DNA from: Chlorocebus sabaeus
Lineage: Eukaryota > Chordata > Mammalia > Primates > Cercopithecidae
Direction of reading: 5' to 3'
DNA length: 64,000 bases
NCBI RefSeq assembly: GCF_047675955.1
Contig: NC_132911.1
Span: 81,280,208-81,344,207, forward strand
Shown here: positions 22,911 to 35,962 of the stretch, piece by piece
Layout: every line of letters begins with the position of its first letter
How positions within the stretch are numbered: the stretch's first letter is position 1
Notes under the pieces: model-generated
What the model saw: only the letters and a program-made list of their open reading frames with translations
The model's database searches: none
What the model was told of the DNA's origin: nothing
Program-made: the position numbers and the translations under genes

Positions 22911-25900
22911 AAAAGAAAACACCACGTATGAGCAAAACCATTAGAGTTCCAGTAACTGTGGAAATAACTGTTGATGTGGAAGAAGAATGTCAAAAAGGCT
23001 TGTACTTGGGTATCATTTTCTCTAATAATCATCTTTTTCCTTGATTAATTCGCGATCATATTCTCAGCTGAAACTATTAACATTGAAATGGTTCAAGGTT
23101 CAAGTAAACGCCTTGAACCTATTGAGTAAAGAGATTGACTCTCAATTATTATAAGTTGAAAACTTAACATTCAATACAAAACATTAACTACCTGATGATC
23201 TTAGAGAATACAAAACTATTTTTAAATGATCATAATTTATTATTTTCTCGTTGATTTTAAAAAAGTCTTTCAAAACTTGCATTGCCTTCTCCAGCAACAT
23301 TAGAGTCGTGTTTTATAAATCTGCTCTCTATGGAAAACTTAGGATATAAGGGTAAATAGATGCGTTGATACTGTGTGATACCTTGCAAGGATCGAATTTT
23401 ACATTCGGTTTGTGAAAATTCAGATCCTGGCTTGCCCATAGTGGTAATTTAGCATAAACTTAGTGAATTAATGAATAGATGACAGAAGGGACTAGTGACT
23501 GATGCAGTATATGGAGTTGTGAGGGTAACTGAAATAATGTTTTTGAAGAACGTTAACTTTCTCCAACCAGGTTTCCCACAAATAGGGAGTACTGGATTTG
23601 ATTGTAGAGTAATTCAACTCTATAGTGAGAAAATTGTTTACTAAAATGGAGTGAGTTATCTCTTCCCAAAATATGAAGGTTCTAGTGCACTAATGTACTG
23701 GAAGTGATTATTTATCAAATGTCATTCCTATCTTTTGAAGTTAATCCAATTCACGTGGCTAAAATGTGTAGGTCTAGTGACTATTTACATTGGCTAATAC
23801 CATCTTTTCATGTAAAATTTATATTTAAAATATTCTTGTTAGTGCATTTGTGTAGTGGCTGTTTTACAACCACTGGACATATGCATAGTAAAAAATGAAA
23901 ATGTTAACAAGTAGGTAGATTTTTACTCTTGATACTATTAAAATGAATTTTTACACTAGAACTTAAACATTAACAATTGTTACACTAGCAGAAAAAAAGA
24001 AATAAAAAAATTAAAATGTTAAAAAAGATCTTCCATATAAACTATCTGGTTACTGGTTGTGCTATAAAATTTGCTACTTGGGTGTGTTAATGGTGCTAAT
24101 GGAGAGAGCAATTTTAAGCTGTAATCAGGCTTAAGCCTCCATAAGACTATTCATTTTTCTTTCCATTTGATGACAATTTTCTATAATTAATATCAGTCCT
24201 TTTTTACATCAACCAACTGCCTTGATATTACAAATAGAGTATTGTGCTGTTGCTTTAGGTAAGGATTAAATTAAAAACAGATGAAATCTTCACAGCCTTC
24301 CCTCAGAAAATGTTCATGTTTATAAAACAATATAAGTAAATAGTTACAGAGGATGTGAGATACATAAGAAAAATACTCATGTTGAAAATGTTTGGTGATT
24401 TTTCTAAAGTTACATGAATTTAAGTTCATCAGGGCTCATGAAGTTGCATGTGCAGGCAAATAATTTTAAAAATAATGGCAATATATAAGAAGCAGATACA
24501 TGTTCATGAATAAATGAACATAGATACATTTTAATATTATAAATAAAGTCACAATTGGTCATTCAAAAATAACTGAATTTTTAAAATTTTAGTGGAATTA
24601 TTAGTCATGACTTATACAATTATCTTTAGTTTGTATAAGTACAATGAATTACACAACCAAATTTTTGAAAGTTTTAGGTCTTTTGCTTTAGTTGTTACAG
24701 GAAAAAGAAAAAAAAAATAGGAACCTACATATCAAAATATTGCCTGTGGTTATCTTCTATCAGAAGATAAGGAAAAAAATGTACATCTGCTCACACTGAT
24801 TTCTTCTCCTTTTTTCCATTAATGGTTTCTATTTTATTTCTGTATAATACACATTTTTTTTCTTATGTGTTTAAAAGAAATAAACATTTTCAAAAAACTG
24901 TGATTATTTTGTGAGAACTTTGCTTTGACAGCCTTGAGGCATAAAATAATAGAAAAATGATAATAAAAATGAAAATAGATAACTCTTTTTTCCTTTCATA
25001 TCACATTAAATCGTTAATGATTCTGAAGGTCCTGAATGGATCTAAACGGTTGGTCTGGGCAAGGTAAGTCTAGCCATTAGTGCATAAATGAAAATAATAC
25101 TCTTAGAGGATTCAGTATGACTAAAATAAAACAAAAAGTAGAAACAGAAAGATAATATGATAAAAATATTTTAAAAATAATTTAATTTTAACAGGCAGAA
25201 TATGAGTATTCTGTTTCTGGATTTTACCTCAGTAAAATGGAAATAGTAACCCTGATTATTGATTCAGTCATTATTATACACATTACTAAAAAATTACAAA
25301 CTAGAGTAACAGCCTTGCAACTCAGAAGACAAATACTCCTGGAGCTACAGAATGGAGAAATAAATGCATTGCGGAGTAACAGTGTTCCTGAAAAATTCAA
25401 TTTTCCTGTTGTGTATGAATACCAAATAGGGATGTTTCTTTTGAAAAAGAAAAAAACCACGTTTAAAAAAGAGGACTTCATTTAAAAACAAATTCTTTCT
25501 CATCCACACAGAAAGTAACTTTGTTGCATTCACACTTAAAATTTGATAATCTCTGAAATATAATCATTGTTATTTCATTCTGTAAGAATGATAAACCTGG
25601 GGACAAAGGCATGATTGGGTTTTGTTTTAATAGAAGCCCTCAAATAAATGTTACCTTGCACGGAAACAGATCTTTAGCATATAGTGTTCATATGAGCAGT
25701 AAATCTTTTACCTACTGAAGTTGTACAAACTTTTTGAAAATGAAAATAATGATTCATTAGCAAAAAAAAAAAAAGTTTTTAAATTTATTTTGTGTTCTCA
25801 GCTAGTCTTGAGCAAAACTTGTGGAGACTACATTTCAAAATTTTGTTTTGCCAACATTATGAAATACCTGCCAACTTCTTAAAGTATAAAGTAATTGTAA

Positions 25901-27081
25901 GTTTCAGGTTTTTAGACTTCCTCAGGGGCTACAAGAGGAAAAAAAATTCTGAACCTTTTAGGCTTATAAAAAGTTGGAAGTTATGTGGCACTTATATTTA
26001 GAACAGACTTAGTTGAATAGTTTCAGGTTACTGCCTGTGCTTGGTAGAATAACAAAGTATTGCTACTGCAGAAATAAGTTACTCTGTCATTGGGGAACAC
26101 CAGGAGAATCTACTTACATTTGAAGGAATATCAAACAAATGAAACTCAAAGTTGAACCAAAACCTGAACAAAAAATAAACTGCTTCATGAAAAAAAAAAT
26201 AGATAAATATGTAAGAAAAAATAATTTGGCCTTCATGTTTTTCTTTATTTTTTATATTAAATACATACATAAACCAAAATATTTGTATGATGCTCACAAA
26301 ATGTTTTTTTTCAATTCGAATAAAGATTATGTTAGTCAGAGTAATACACAGTACAAAATGAACTAAAAATTGGAGTTAAATTTCAACACCTTTTTTTTTC
26401 TTTAGGTGGAATTTGGTAAGCTTTTAAAGATAGAAAGTCTACTCATTATTATATGCAAAGCTTTGTTGATTAAATGTTAAATCTACTCTATAAAGCGAGG
26501 ATGAATAAAATGCTTGTGCATTTGGTTATACATTACCCTTTGCAAATATTTTCAAAGCCCAGTATTTAAATTTTAAGGCTTTACCTTTAAAGTTCTGAAG
26601 TAGTACCAAAGATCATAAAGGTCACATGTCCAACCTATTAATTTCTTATGGTTTTTCTTTAATCAAAATTCATTTCCAGTGACCATGAGCTTTATTACCA
26701 AGTAAATGCTATTTCAGTTTTGTGTATGGATACATTCAGGTTTTATAAAAGAAATATTTACATTTCTATGTTTATATAATTATGCAAGAAGATTCCTTTT
26801 CTGAGTTAAGGGCAAACATTTCAAAGGAAATTGAAGTTGATAAAGGTATTTGAGTTATCATTTGCATGCATGCATTCATATTTTGTCTTACATTATTATA
26901 TTATTACTTCTCTTTCAAGACAACATTTTGACATTTGCATTCTGTTGTCTAACCATATTTACGGTTATCATTTAGACAGTATTTCTATGTTTAGCTGGTT
27001 TCAATATTCATGATCAGTCCTTTCATGTAATGGATTTTTTTCACTTGTTGATTATTTTATAACTATCTCAATTGACCAAAT
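22911..27081. other. Longest unassigned stretch, 4.2 kb
   Basis: I recognise no transposon, gene or RNA across this stretch. It has many short frames on both strands with no protein similarity. A small perfect inverted repeat of 9 bp lies at 23090-23119. The part near 24090-24260 has an evenly mixed, TAATTA-containing composition that could be a conserved non-coding element; this is only a guess. Confidence 0.5.
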
Positions 27082-27501
27082 ATATTAGTTTGCTAGGGAT
27101 GTTGTAACAAAGTACTGAAACTGGGTGTCTTAAACAACAGCAACATTGTCATGCAGTTCTGAAGGCTAAAAGTCTAAGATCAAGGTGTTGACATGGTTGG
27201 TTGCTTCTGCGTGCTGTGAAGGATCTGTCTCATGCCTCTCTCCTAGTTTTTGATTTGTGGGAAATCTCTCTGGCATTCCTTCCCTTCCTCTGTATCACTT
27301 TATCTTCACGTGCCATTCTGCCTGTATGCCCTTTTATAAGGACAGCAGTCACTTCGAATAAGCGGCCCAATTTAGTATGACTTCGTCTTACATAATTACA
27401 TATGCAATGACTTCATTTACAAATAAACTTACATTCTGAAGTGCTGGGGCTTAGAACTTCAATATATTAATTTTGAGGGTGGCACAATTCGATACATAAC
27501 A
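27082..27501 (-). mobile_element. MaLR LTR (MLT1-like), reversed
   Basis: The landmarks run 'attagtttgctagggatgtt', 'actgaaactgggtgtcttaa', 'gttctgaaggctaaaagtct', 'cttttataaggacagcagtc', and end 'cgatacataaca'. This is the reverse complement of an MLT-type LTR. The subfamily is uncertain. Confidence 0.75.
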
Positions 27502-27624
27502 GTGAACATATCTTTAATTTAAAAAGCAATTATTGGTGGGGTAATGTCAGATACATGTTTACTAGTCCTTTCCCAGTTAGAATGTGTTTTAATTCCCTTC
27601 ATATACAAATAGCAATTTTGTTCA

Positions 27625-27712
27625 TTATAAATTTTTTTGTTTTGTTTTGTTTTGTTTCTTTCTTTCTTTCTTTTTTTTTTTTTTTTTGAAACAGAATCTC
27701 ACTGCGTCACTG
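27625..27712 (-). mobile_element. Short Alu 3' fragment with T-rich tail
   Basis: A (TTTTG)n/(TTTC)n/poly-T tract is followed by only about 25 bases of reversed Alu ('gaaacagaatctcactgcgt'). It is the 3' stub of an Alu, severely truncated on insertion or later. Confidence 0.7.
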
Positions 27713-28184
27713 GGGACAGATGATCACATTTGTCAGTTAAGCCACACGTGATTGGCAATGGTCATCTGATGAGCTGAATCAAGATCCCACATTTAAGTGG
27801 CAAAATATGGATAATATACTTTGTAAAAGTGAAACCATAAACAAGTCATAATCACAAATATTGGTCAGATAGTTACTTGATAATTAATGTAAATAATTTA
27901 TTTTAAATAAGTATAATAAATAGAAGCAGATTATAAATGGAGTAGAATATATGTTGAATCCTTTGAATAATTTACCTCTAAAGGGTAAATCTAAAATATT
28001 TGTATGATTTTAGAATTAAACTTTTTATAAATTTTTACTTACAGATACTGTTTTTCCTAAGAATGTAGGCCTTGACACCAATATTTTTGTTTATAATATT
28101 TTTTCTCCAACCATCCTTTTAATATTTATGGCAACTTGCTTGGGCTCCATCTACTGAAAGACACGGAACAGTACAAAACCTGAG
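27713..28184. other. Unassigned DNA
   Basis: No recognisable feature. Confidence 0.5.
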
Positions 28185-28310
28185 AACGCTCCCTCTCTAG
28201 CCACACTGCCTCTTTCACATATAGGCTCTACTACTTCCTGTCTTTGAAAACTTAGACATGTTATTTAGCCTTTCTATGGCTCACGATGGAGTGATTCTCC
28301 TAGTAAGAAT
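28185..28310 (+). mobile_element. MIR SINE fragment
   Basis: Contains 'ctctactacttcctgtcttt' and 'ttatttagcctttctatggc', matching the MIR blocks for 'ctgccacttactagctgtg' and 'acttaacctctctgtgcc'. Diverged. Confidence 0.5.
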
Positions 28311-28418
28311 AAGCAACTCATTCTAAACTATTTTCAGCCCAGAACGTTGATACTGAGCTATCAGAGTAATGAGAAGTGGGGGTCTTTTGTGTGTGTATGA
28401 AAGAAGGGATAAACTTAA

Positions 28419-28457
28419 AACAAAACAAAAACAAAAACAAACAAAACAAAACAAAAA
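28419..28457. repeat. (AAAAC)n simple repeat
   Basis: Imperfect AAAAC/AAAC units over about 39 bases. Confidence 0.9.
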
Positions 28458-28658
28458 CTTCAAACAATAATCACAGGCCAGAGATGGAATTTGGGGGACC
28501 CTGATTTGGGAAATTGAAGACAGTTTGGACTACATGATTTCCTCAGGCTAAAAAGAAGAAATTACTTGAAATTCACATAATACCACCTATACTTTGAAAA
28601 CCTATACTTGTTTTCCTTTGGATTGTAGACACATAAGAAGGGTAATGTACTTAAATAT

Positions 28659-29097
28659 TGCTGTGGGTTGAATGCTTATGTGCCCTCTCAAATTTACTTG
28701 ACATGTAATTCCTAATGCAATAGTATTAAAAAGCAGAGCTTTCAGGGAGTGAGTAGGCCATGATTGTTTCTCTTGGACAGGATTAACACCTTGTAAATGA
28801 GCTGGAGGGAGCTAGTGAGGCTTTTTTTTTTTTTTTTTTTTTTTTTGCCCTTCCATGCCTTATGCCCTTGCATCTTCCACCATGTGAGGACACAGCATTT
28901 CTCTGTTCTGGAGGACACAGAGTTCAAGCTTGGCTCCATCTTGGAAGCAGAAACCAGGCCCTCATCAGACAATGAATCTACCAGTATCTTGATCTGGAAC
29001 TTACCAGCCTCCAGAACTGTGAGAAATAAATTTATGTTGTTTACGAAATACCCAGTCTCAGGCATTTTCAAAATAACACCACAAATGGACTAAGACA
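28659..29097 (+). mobile_element. MLT1 LTR with internal poly-T
   Basis: The LTR starts 'tgctgtgggttgaatgctta' and ends 'aatggactaagaca'. Other blocks are 'caccatgtgaggacacagca', 'ccctcatcagacaatgaatc' and 'ccagaactgtgagaaataaa'. A run of about 26 T at 28820-28846 is not part of the family consensus and explains the homopolymer in the overlapping open frames. Confidence 0.85.
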
Positions 29098-29414
29098 ACT
29101 TTTAAACAGGTGCAGATGTCTGTTCAACTTCTAATCTTTGAGTTTCAGGTGACATTTTGCTGTATAAAAATAATACCCAGGATTCAAACTTCTACCTAAG
29201 GCCACAACATATAGCATATGCATGTGTGTTGCTTCACTAGATATTGCTAAGCAGTATTCTAGGTGTTTCTAGCAATTTAACCTATTGTCAATATATACAA
29301 ATTGATTTTCTTTATAATATTGGCAAAATACTATATAAAAGTAGTTCAAAATTATACTTTTCCTGTGAGTAAAGAGTAGAATTTTGATATGGTTTAATTT
29401 GCACTCACCTAATG

Positions 29415-29995
29415 GCTAATAAAGTTGAGTAAATATGGTAAGAATGATTCTGAGGTGCCCACTTCCAACACACCCACACAACAACCCTGCCTTCTAAGGT
29501 ACACACCTCCCAAAAATCTTCTCTCCTTGAGTGTGATGAGACTTATGAATATAATGAATCTTGCTCCTATGATTAGGTTATAGTAATATTGTAAAGCTGA
29601 AGGAATTACACACATGTAATTAAGATCCCTAATCAGTTGACTTTGAGTTAATCAAATGGAAGATTTCCCTAGGTGAACCAGACCTTATCAGATAAATCTT
29701 TAAAGATGGCAGAGAGATCAGACTTGAATGAGCAGAGTATCTCTCTCTAGTCTGCTGGCCCTGAAGAAGCAAACTGTTATAATTTATACAGCTCAAAGTA
29801 AATGAATTCTGCCCACAGCCATGTGTGGTTGGAACAGGACCTCAAGCTTCAGAGGACACCACAGCTCTAGCCAATACCTACATTGCAGCTGGTGAGACAC
29901 TGAGCAGAGGGTCCAGCTAAGCTCTTTCTAGACTCGACCCAGAAAACCTGTGAGAAGATAAACTTCTCAATTCATAGTAATTTGTCAGTTACTAA
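29415..29995 (+). mobile_element. Old LTR (MaLR/ERVL, MLT type)
   Basis: Consensus-like blocks are 'atgattaggttatagtaat', 'agatccctaatcagttgac', 'tttgagttaatcaaatgga', 'gaagaagcaaactgttat', 'cctcaagcttcagagga' and 'gagacactgagcagaggg'. These fall in the order of an ancient MLT-group LTR. I leave the subfamily open; the left edge is approximate. Confidence 0.65.
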
Positions 29996-30017
29996 TACAA
30001 AATAAATATATCAACTT

Positions 30018-30125
30018 TATGTGTGTGTGTGGGGGGGTGGGGTGTGTGTGTGTTTGCATAAAACCTCCTTTTTTTTTTTTGGAAATGCCTATTCTATCAA
30101 TATTGCTGTCGGTTTTTTCCTGGGT

Positions 30126-30156
<31 letters not shown>
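30018..30156. repeat. GT microsatellite and poly-T tracts
   Basis: A (GT)n run interrupted by G runs (about 30018-30055), a T run near 30069, and about 29 T at 30128-30156 directly before an LTR. Confidence 0.85.
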
Positions 30157-30157
<1 letters not shown>

Positions 30158-30503
30158 GTATGTCTGGACTACTATAACAGAAGTATCATAGACAGAGTGT
30201 CTTACAAACAAGAATTTATTTCTCACAGTTCTGGAACCTGAAAAGTTTAAGCTCAAAGTGTCAGCAGATTTGTATCTGGTGAGTGCTCACTTTTCAGTCC
30301 ATAAAGGGCTATATTCTCCCTATATCCTGTGAGTAGAAGGGTGACAGACTCTGGAGCCTCTTTTATAAGGGCACTAATCCCATTAATCACGGCTCTAGCC
30401 TCAAGTCCTGATGACGTTCCAAAGTATCTACCTCCACATATCGTCACACTGGAGGTTATGTTGTAACACGTACATTTTGGAAGAATACATTCAGTTTATA
30501 GCA
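30157..30503 (-). mobile_element. MLT1 LTR, reversed
   Basis: Reversed MLT1 blocks: 'actactataacagaagtatc', 'aatttatttctcacagttct', 'cttttataagggcactaatc', 'cacactggaggttatgttgt', ending 'attcagtttatagca'. Confidence 0.8.
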
Positions 30504-33500
30504 CTTTGATACTATATCTAAATTATTTGTGAGATATGTGATTGCCATTATCTTCCCTTATTCTGTGACTTGGTTTCTCACTCTTTTAGAAGTGTCTTTT
30601 GACAGAAATAAATCCGAATGTTAATGTAATCTAATTTATCAATATTTTCTTTATGCCTGTTGCTTTTGAATCGATGTTTAAGATATATTATCTTAAAAAA
30701 GAATAAATTAAATGCATTTATTCTTCTATCATAACTACTATATGTTATTTTTTTCAAATTTCACTTTTAGATCTACAATCTATGTGGAATTTATTTTTAT
30801 ATGTGGTATCAGGTAGGAATAAAGATTTATTTTTTTCCCTGGTGGATAAAATGATCTAGTATCACTTACTGAAGAGACTCTCTTGGACCCACTGCTGAGA
30901 AATATAATTTTGTCAAAGATTGAATAAGCTGATGTGTGATAGCCTATTTCTGAAAGAGCTATTTGGTTCCTTGCTCTGTATGTCTATCCTTGCAACAATA
31001 TCACACTGTCATATCATAGGCCTTAATATTTGCTAGTAGACATCATACACATTTTTTCATCTGTAAGATTTCCTTTTATATATTCAGTCCTTTCTAGTTC
31101 CTTATAAACTTCACAATCATTGAATCAATTTTCATTTTTAAACACACGTATAGATTATGATTAGCATTGTATTAGAATATCTCCTAAGACATAAATGATA
31201 TTTTTGCAGAATTGGGACTTCCAATTCAAATAATTATATATTTCTATATTATTTACATATTTTTCAATTTATCTCAGAGGTATTTAATAACTTTTCCTTA
31301 TAAATATTTAGCACATATTTTTAATTTTTTTCTTAAGCATTAGATTTTCATGTTACTGCAAACAACTTTCTAAACATTTTATTTTCTAGCTTTTATTCAC
31401 AAAACAGAAAATACGTTTTAATACATTTTTTAAATTTACTTCATATAAAGCAAAATTGTTAAATTTATTATTAAATATAATAATTGGCAGGTTGATAGTC
31501 CTAGACCTATAATCGTGATATTGACAAATAATAAAAAATTATATCTATGCTTCAAATAACTGCATCATTTTTATTTGTCTGTTTTGTTCTTAATGCAAGT
31601 CTATGCCTACTAGTCCAGTGACAAGTAGAATTGGTGATAGCAGACATTCTCATCTTATTATTAATCTTAGGGAAAAAGTTTTTACTATTTTTCTATTCAT
31701 TATAATATTTCCTACTTATTTTTACAGAGATATTCTTTATCAGATTATGGAAGTTCACACATTACTAATTTGATTAAAGTTTTATTTTTAAAATTATGAA
31801 TAAATATTAGATTTTATAAAATCATTTTTCTGCATCAATGTAGATTCATTTTTATTAATTTATTATTGTGTATAAATGCATTTACTCATTTTCTTATTTA
31901 ATTCAACCTTTTATTTCTGAAAAATATTTAAATTTCTATACTGCTCTTTTGAATTAATACTTTGGTTACAGGTTTTTTTTTCTAAGTTCATAAGAAAAAT
32001 TGAAATGTATACCATTATTTCTTATCAGCTTTGGCACGAATATTGTGTTACTGTCATGATTAAGTTGAGAAAATTTCCTTCCTTTCTTTGTTTTAGAGCA
32101 ATTGGTAAATGTAGTATTATTTTATTCTTAAATATTGTGAAGAATTTTGAAGCTAGATAGAGCTGAATTTTTATTTCAGGGTAACATTTGAAATAAGATC
32201 CAATTCATTTAGTAGATAAAGGACTATACAGATTTTCTATGTCTTCTTTTGTTCAGTCAATCATGACACTTCCTGAGAATCTTTTTAAACTTTATCAAAA
32301 TTTTTAGTTTTTGCTGTAAAGTTGTTCAAGTACCCTCTTACAATTGGTTTAGTGTCTGTGGATCTAAATAGTGTTTTTTTGATTATTAATATTGGAAATT
32401 TGTGACATTGTTCTTCTTTTCTTCATCAGTTTTAGTAGGTATGTAACAATTGGATTGTTCTTGCCAAAGAATAACCTTTAGTTTTTGTAACTGTTTCTCT
32501 ATTCTACATTGTTTATATTATAAACTTATATCTTTATCAATTTATATATAAAATATATATCTAGATATAAGTATATCCACATATTTATATGTATAAATAT
32601 GTATTCTAGTTGCTATTTTCTTTTGTTTGTATTTGTTTTCCTAAATTTTTATGTTGTAATGTGTTCATTATGTACATGATGACATTCTTTTTATAACTTA
32701 TTTACATGGTTGTTATACGTTAAAATTTATTTTCTAGCCTTCTTTATAATGTATGCATTTAAGTTCTTAAATTATCCTCAAAGAATGGCTTTAGTATCAA
32801 TCATCATACAAGTTTGATTTCTCATATTTGAATTATGATTACTTTCAAAACATTTTGTAATTTCTGAACTACTGTCAAATATGTTAAAATCTCACATTAT
32901 ACTATTTTATTATTTGTCCCCTATTTCTAGGTTGTGACCTTTCTGGATGGTTCTGTAAGGCTTAAGAGCTCTGGCTAGAAGCAAACTCCTACTTTTCCAA
33001 GCACCATGAAACCTCAGCCTCCTAGTAGCAGTCTACTGCTGTTATTGTTAAGCAGTTTGATGAAGTAAAGAGCCTTAATTCCTCTTACACCTCTCTACCA
33101 TTCCCCACTATAATTGCTTTAAATATTTCCTCTATATACATTTAGAACCAAATCATTCAGTGCAGTGATTTTATTTAAACTGTCAAACACAATTTAGAAA
33201 GTTCAAAAAGAGAAGTAAAGCCTATTGTATTTCCTTCTATTTTTACTTACCATGTTATTTCTTTTTCCTGATGTTCAAATGTTTCTTTTTAAAAATTATA
33301 TATCCTTTATATTTAGATAACTTCCTTTAACCATGCTTTTATATTTGCTATGCGGTGACCAGTTCTCTCAGTTTTTCTGTCATTTGAGAATACCTTGATT
33401 TTTTTCATTTCTATAGGATATTATTTTCTCTGGATATAGGAATCGGGGATAAAAGTCCTTTTCTTTAAGCTCCTGAAATCTGCTGTGTCACTTCCTCTGG

Positions 33501-34480
33501 GCCTTCACAGTTTTTGATGAGAAATCTCTTGTTATTCAACTTATTTTTCCCTGTAAACTCTCTGGCTGTCCTTTTTTGTTTGTTTAACTGTTATAATTTA
33601 TTTCGGTCTTTATTTCCCAGTTCAATTATGATGTGTCTTGTAATAAATTTATTTAAGTTTAGAGTTTATCCAAATTGGAGTTTGCTCATCTTTTTTAACC
33701 GATAGGCTTATGTTTCTTCTCAACTTTGGGAAATCATACTTTTTTTTTTTTTAGCCCTATCCTCTTTCTATTCTTTTTCTGTGACTCAGATAATAGATAT
33801 GTTCTTTCTTTTGTTATACTATTTCATGCAGCTGAGACCTCATTTGCTTTTTCAGACAATTTTCTTCCTGTTGTTCATATTGAGTAATTTCCAGTTGTTC
33901 TCTATTGCAGCTCACCAATTCTTCCCTCTGTTCCCTCCATTCTGATGTTGAGTACATCCACTCAGCTTGTCATTTCAATCACAATATTTTTCATTTCTAA
34001 AGCTTTCATATGGTTCTTTACTTATATCTTCTGTTTCTTTTCTGGGGCCTTTTATGTATATATATTTTTGTATTTGTGTGACATTAGTTCATAGGTGCTT
34101 CTTGTAGATTTTTATGCTGGATTGTAAAAAATCTTTTTCAGATATTTCTTATTTCTCTGTCATCTCAGAGTTGGCATCTATTGGTTATCTTTTTTATTTT
34201 TTATTTTTTTTCATTTAGTCAGTCTGATTTTTGGTATGATGACTGACTTTTTATTGAAACTTGGGCATTTTCGTTATTTTATGAGATTCTGGATTTTATT
34301 TAAACCTTCTGGTTTTACCTGGCTTTCTCCAACACTTCTCTGGCAGAAGAAGGGCAAATTTCAGGTACCTCACTTATTGCCAGGTGAAGGCCAAATTTCA
34401 GGTACCTCACTTGGCCACTGTTGACACCAAGCGAGAGGACTGCATCTATGTCTCTAGGTTGCCAGTCATTTCCTTAAGCA
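30504..34480 (-). mobile_element. Ancient L1 (L1M/L1ME or HAL1-like), reversed
   Basis: Weak but ordered antisense L1 landmarks: 'gtatgtctatccttgcaaca' with 'atcacactgtcatatcatag' (ORF2), 'gatagcagacattctcatct' and 'tttttctattcattataata' (ORF2), then in 33230-34480 the ORF1/5' region ('cattatttttcatttctaa'-like stretches and 'gaaacttgggcattttcg'). Large parts are eroded beyond recognition, and more than one old L1 could be joined here. No coding capacity remains. Confidence 0.55.
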
Positions 34481-35317
34481 ATTTATTGATGTCACTCCAT
34501 TGACTTTTGGTTTTTCATTATTTTTGTTACCATATCAGTATTCAGGCCTTATTTTGCTCTTTTCCAGTTAATGTATGTTTTATCTTGTTTTGTTTGTTCT
34601 TAACACTTTCTAGTTAGTACTTTTTTTAACAGCACTTTGAGTATCCTGTGTAATTTATAGAGATTCTTAATTATATAGATTGACATCTGCAACAGTGTTT
34701 TGCAAATCTTAGCCATTATTTCTTCACATAAAGGTTCTATTCTTCTCTCTCTTTTCTTTTTAAAATTTGAATTACATATTTATTTGAAATATTCACTGGG
34801 TCTCTTTTATTTTTTCCCACTTTAAATAATTTTGTTTCTGTGTCTCCTATTAATAATTTGCTAATGAGTATTTTCCAGTGCACTATTTTCTATTTAACTA
34901 ATCTTTTCTTCAACTGTGTCTAATTGTTTTCACACATATCTATGGAACTCACGGTAGTGTTCTTTTCTGCTGATAAAAATTTGCAAAATATCTTGCCCAC
35001 TGATAAAATTGATCCCATTCTCTACTGCTTTATTTTAATGTTTTCTATTTCAATAAACCTTAAAAATAGAGAAAAACTTTTTTTAAGTTTTTCATTATGA
35101 CCCATGCTTTTATACTGTGTAAAATGTAAACTTTATGAACCTACACAGATTAGCCATTCAAATACAATATACTTTATCACTTAGTTAAATTAAGTGTCAA
35201 GATTTAGATATTCTCATAAGAGAAATTTTTGTAACTATTTTATTCTCTGTGATTTTGGATATTTATATATCTTATCTTTGGTTTATAAACATATTTTATT
35301 TACAAATGTCAATGTTT
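34481..35317. other. Unassigned T-rich DNA
   Basis: Probably further decayed L1 5' sequence, but I cannot align it. No gene seen. Confidence 0.45.
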
Positions 35318-35331
35318 TAAAGAACAAACTC

Positions 35332-35640
35332 GGCCAGGCGTGGTGGCTCACACCTGTAATGCCAGCATGTTGGAAGGCCAAGGTGGGCAGATCACAAAGT
35401 GAGGAGTTCAAGACCAGTCGGGCCAACATGGTGAAACCCTTTCTCTACTAAAAATACAAAAATTAGTTGGGCGTAGTGATGGGCACCTGTAATCATAGCT
35501 ACTTGGGAGGCTGAAGCAGGACAATCACTTGAACTTGGGAGGCAGAGGTTGTGGTGAGCTGAGGTCATGCCATTGGACTCCAGCCTGGATGACAAAGAAA
35601 GACTCCATCTAAACCAAAGAAACAAAACAAACAAATAAAA
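35332..35640 (+). mobile_element. AluS, full length
   Basis: It starts 'ggccaggcgtggtggctcac' and ends in an A-rich tail with AAAC units. The target duplication 'aaagaacaaactc' is perfect at 35319-35331 and 35641-35653. Open frames on both strands here are Alu-derived. Confidence 0.95.
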
Positions 35641-35774
35641 AAAGAACAAACTCACATAGTTAAGCTAATCTGTTAACCTGGCATCTTAAGTTATATGTTG
35701 TTTTGTGCCACCTCTACAGTAGTTTTCTGAGCTCTTCTTTTCCAGGGAAGAATTAAGGGTTCCCACATTTTTAT

Positions 35775-35962
35775 GCCTGTCTGGTACATCAAAATACTTC
35801 TATTTGAATGTTCATTTTCTGGAACTGTTTAATCATGCTTTTCCTAATAAACTATGAGCTCTTTCAGAGCGTGTTTGCTCTGTTCTTCATCTATCATAAT
35901 GCCTACTACAGAGACAGTACTCAATAAATCTATGGTTTATGAATAAATAAATAAATAAATGA
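35775..35962 (+). mobile_element. L2 LINE, 3' end
   Basis: Blocks 'aaactatgagctctttcaga', 'cataatgcctactacagaga', 'gtactcaataaatctatgg' and the terminal 'gaataaataaataaataaat' match the L2 3' end. Confidence 0.75.

Noticed and set aside
23090..23119. Small inverted repeat with 9-bp arms
   Set aside because: Short arms of this kind occur by chance; no terminator or RNA context in a primate genome.
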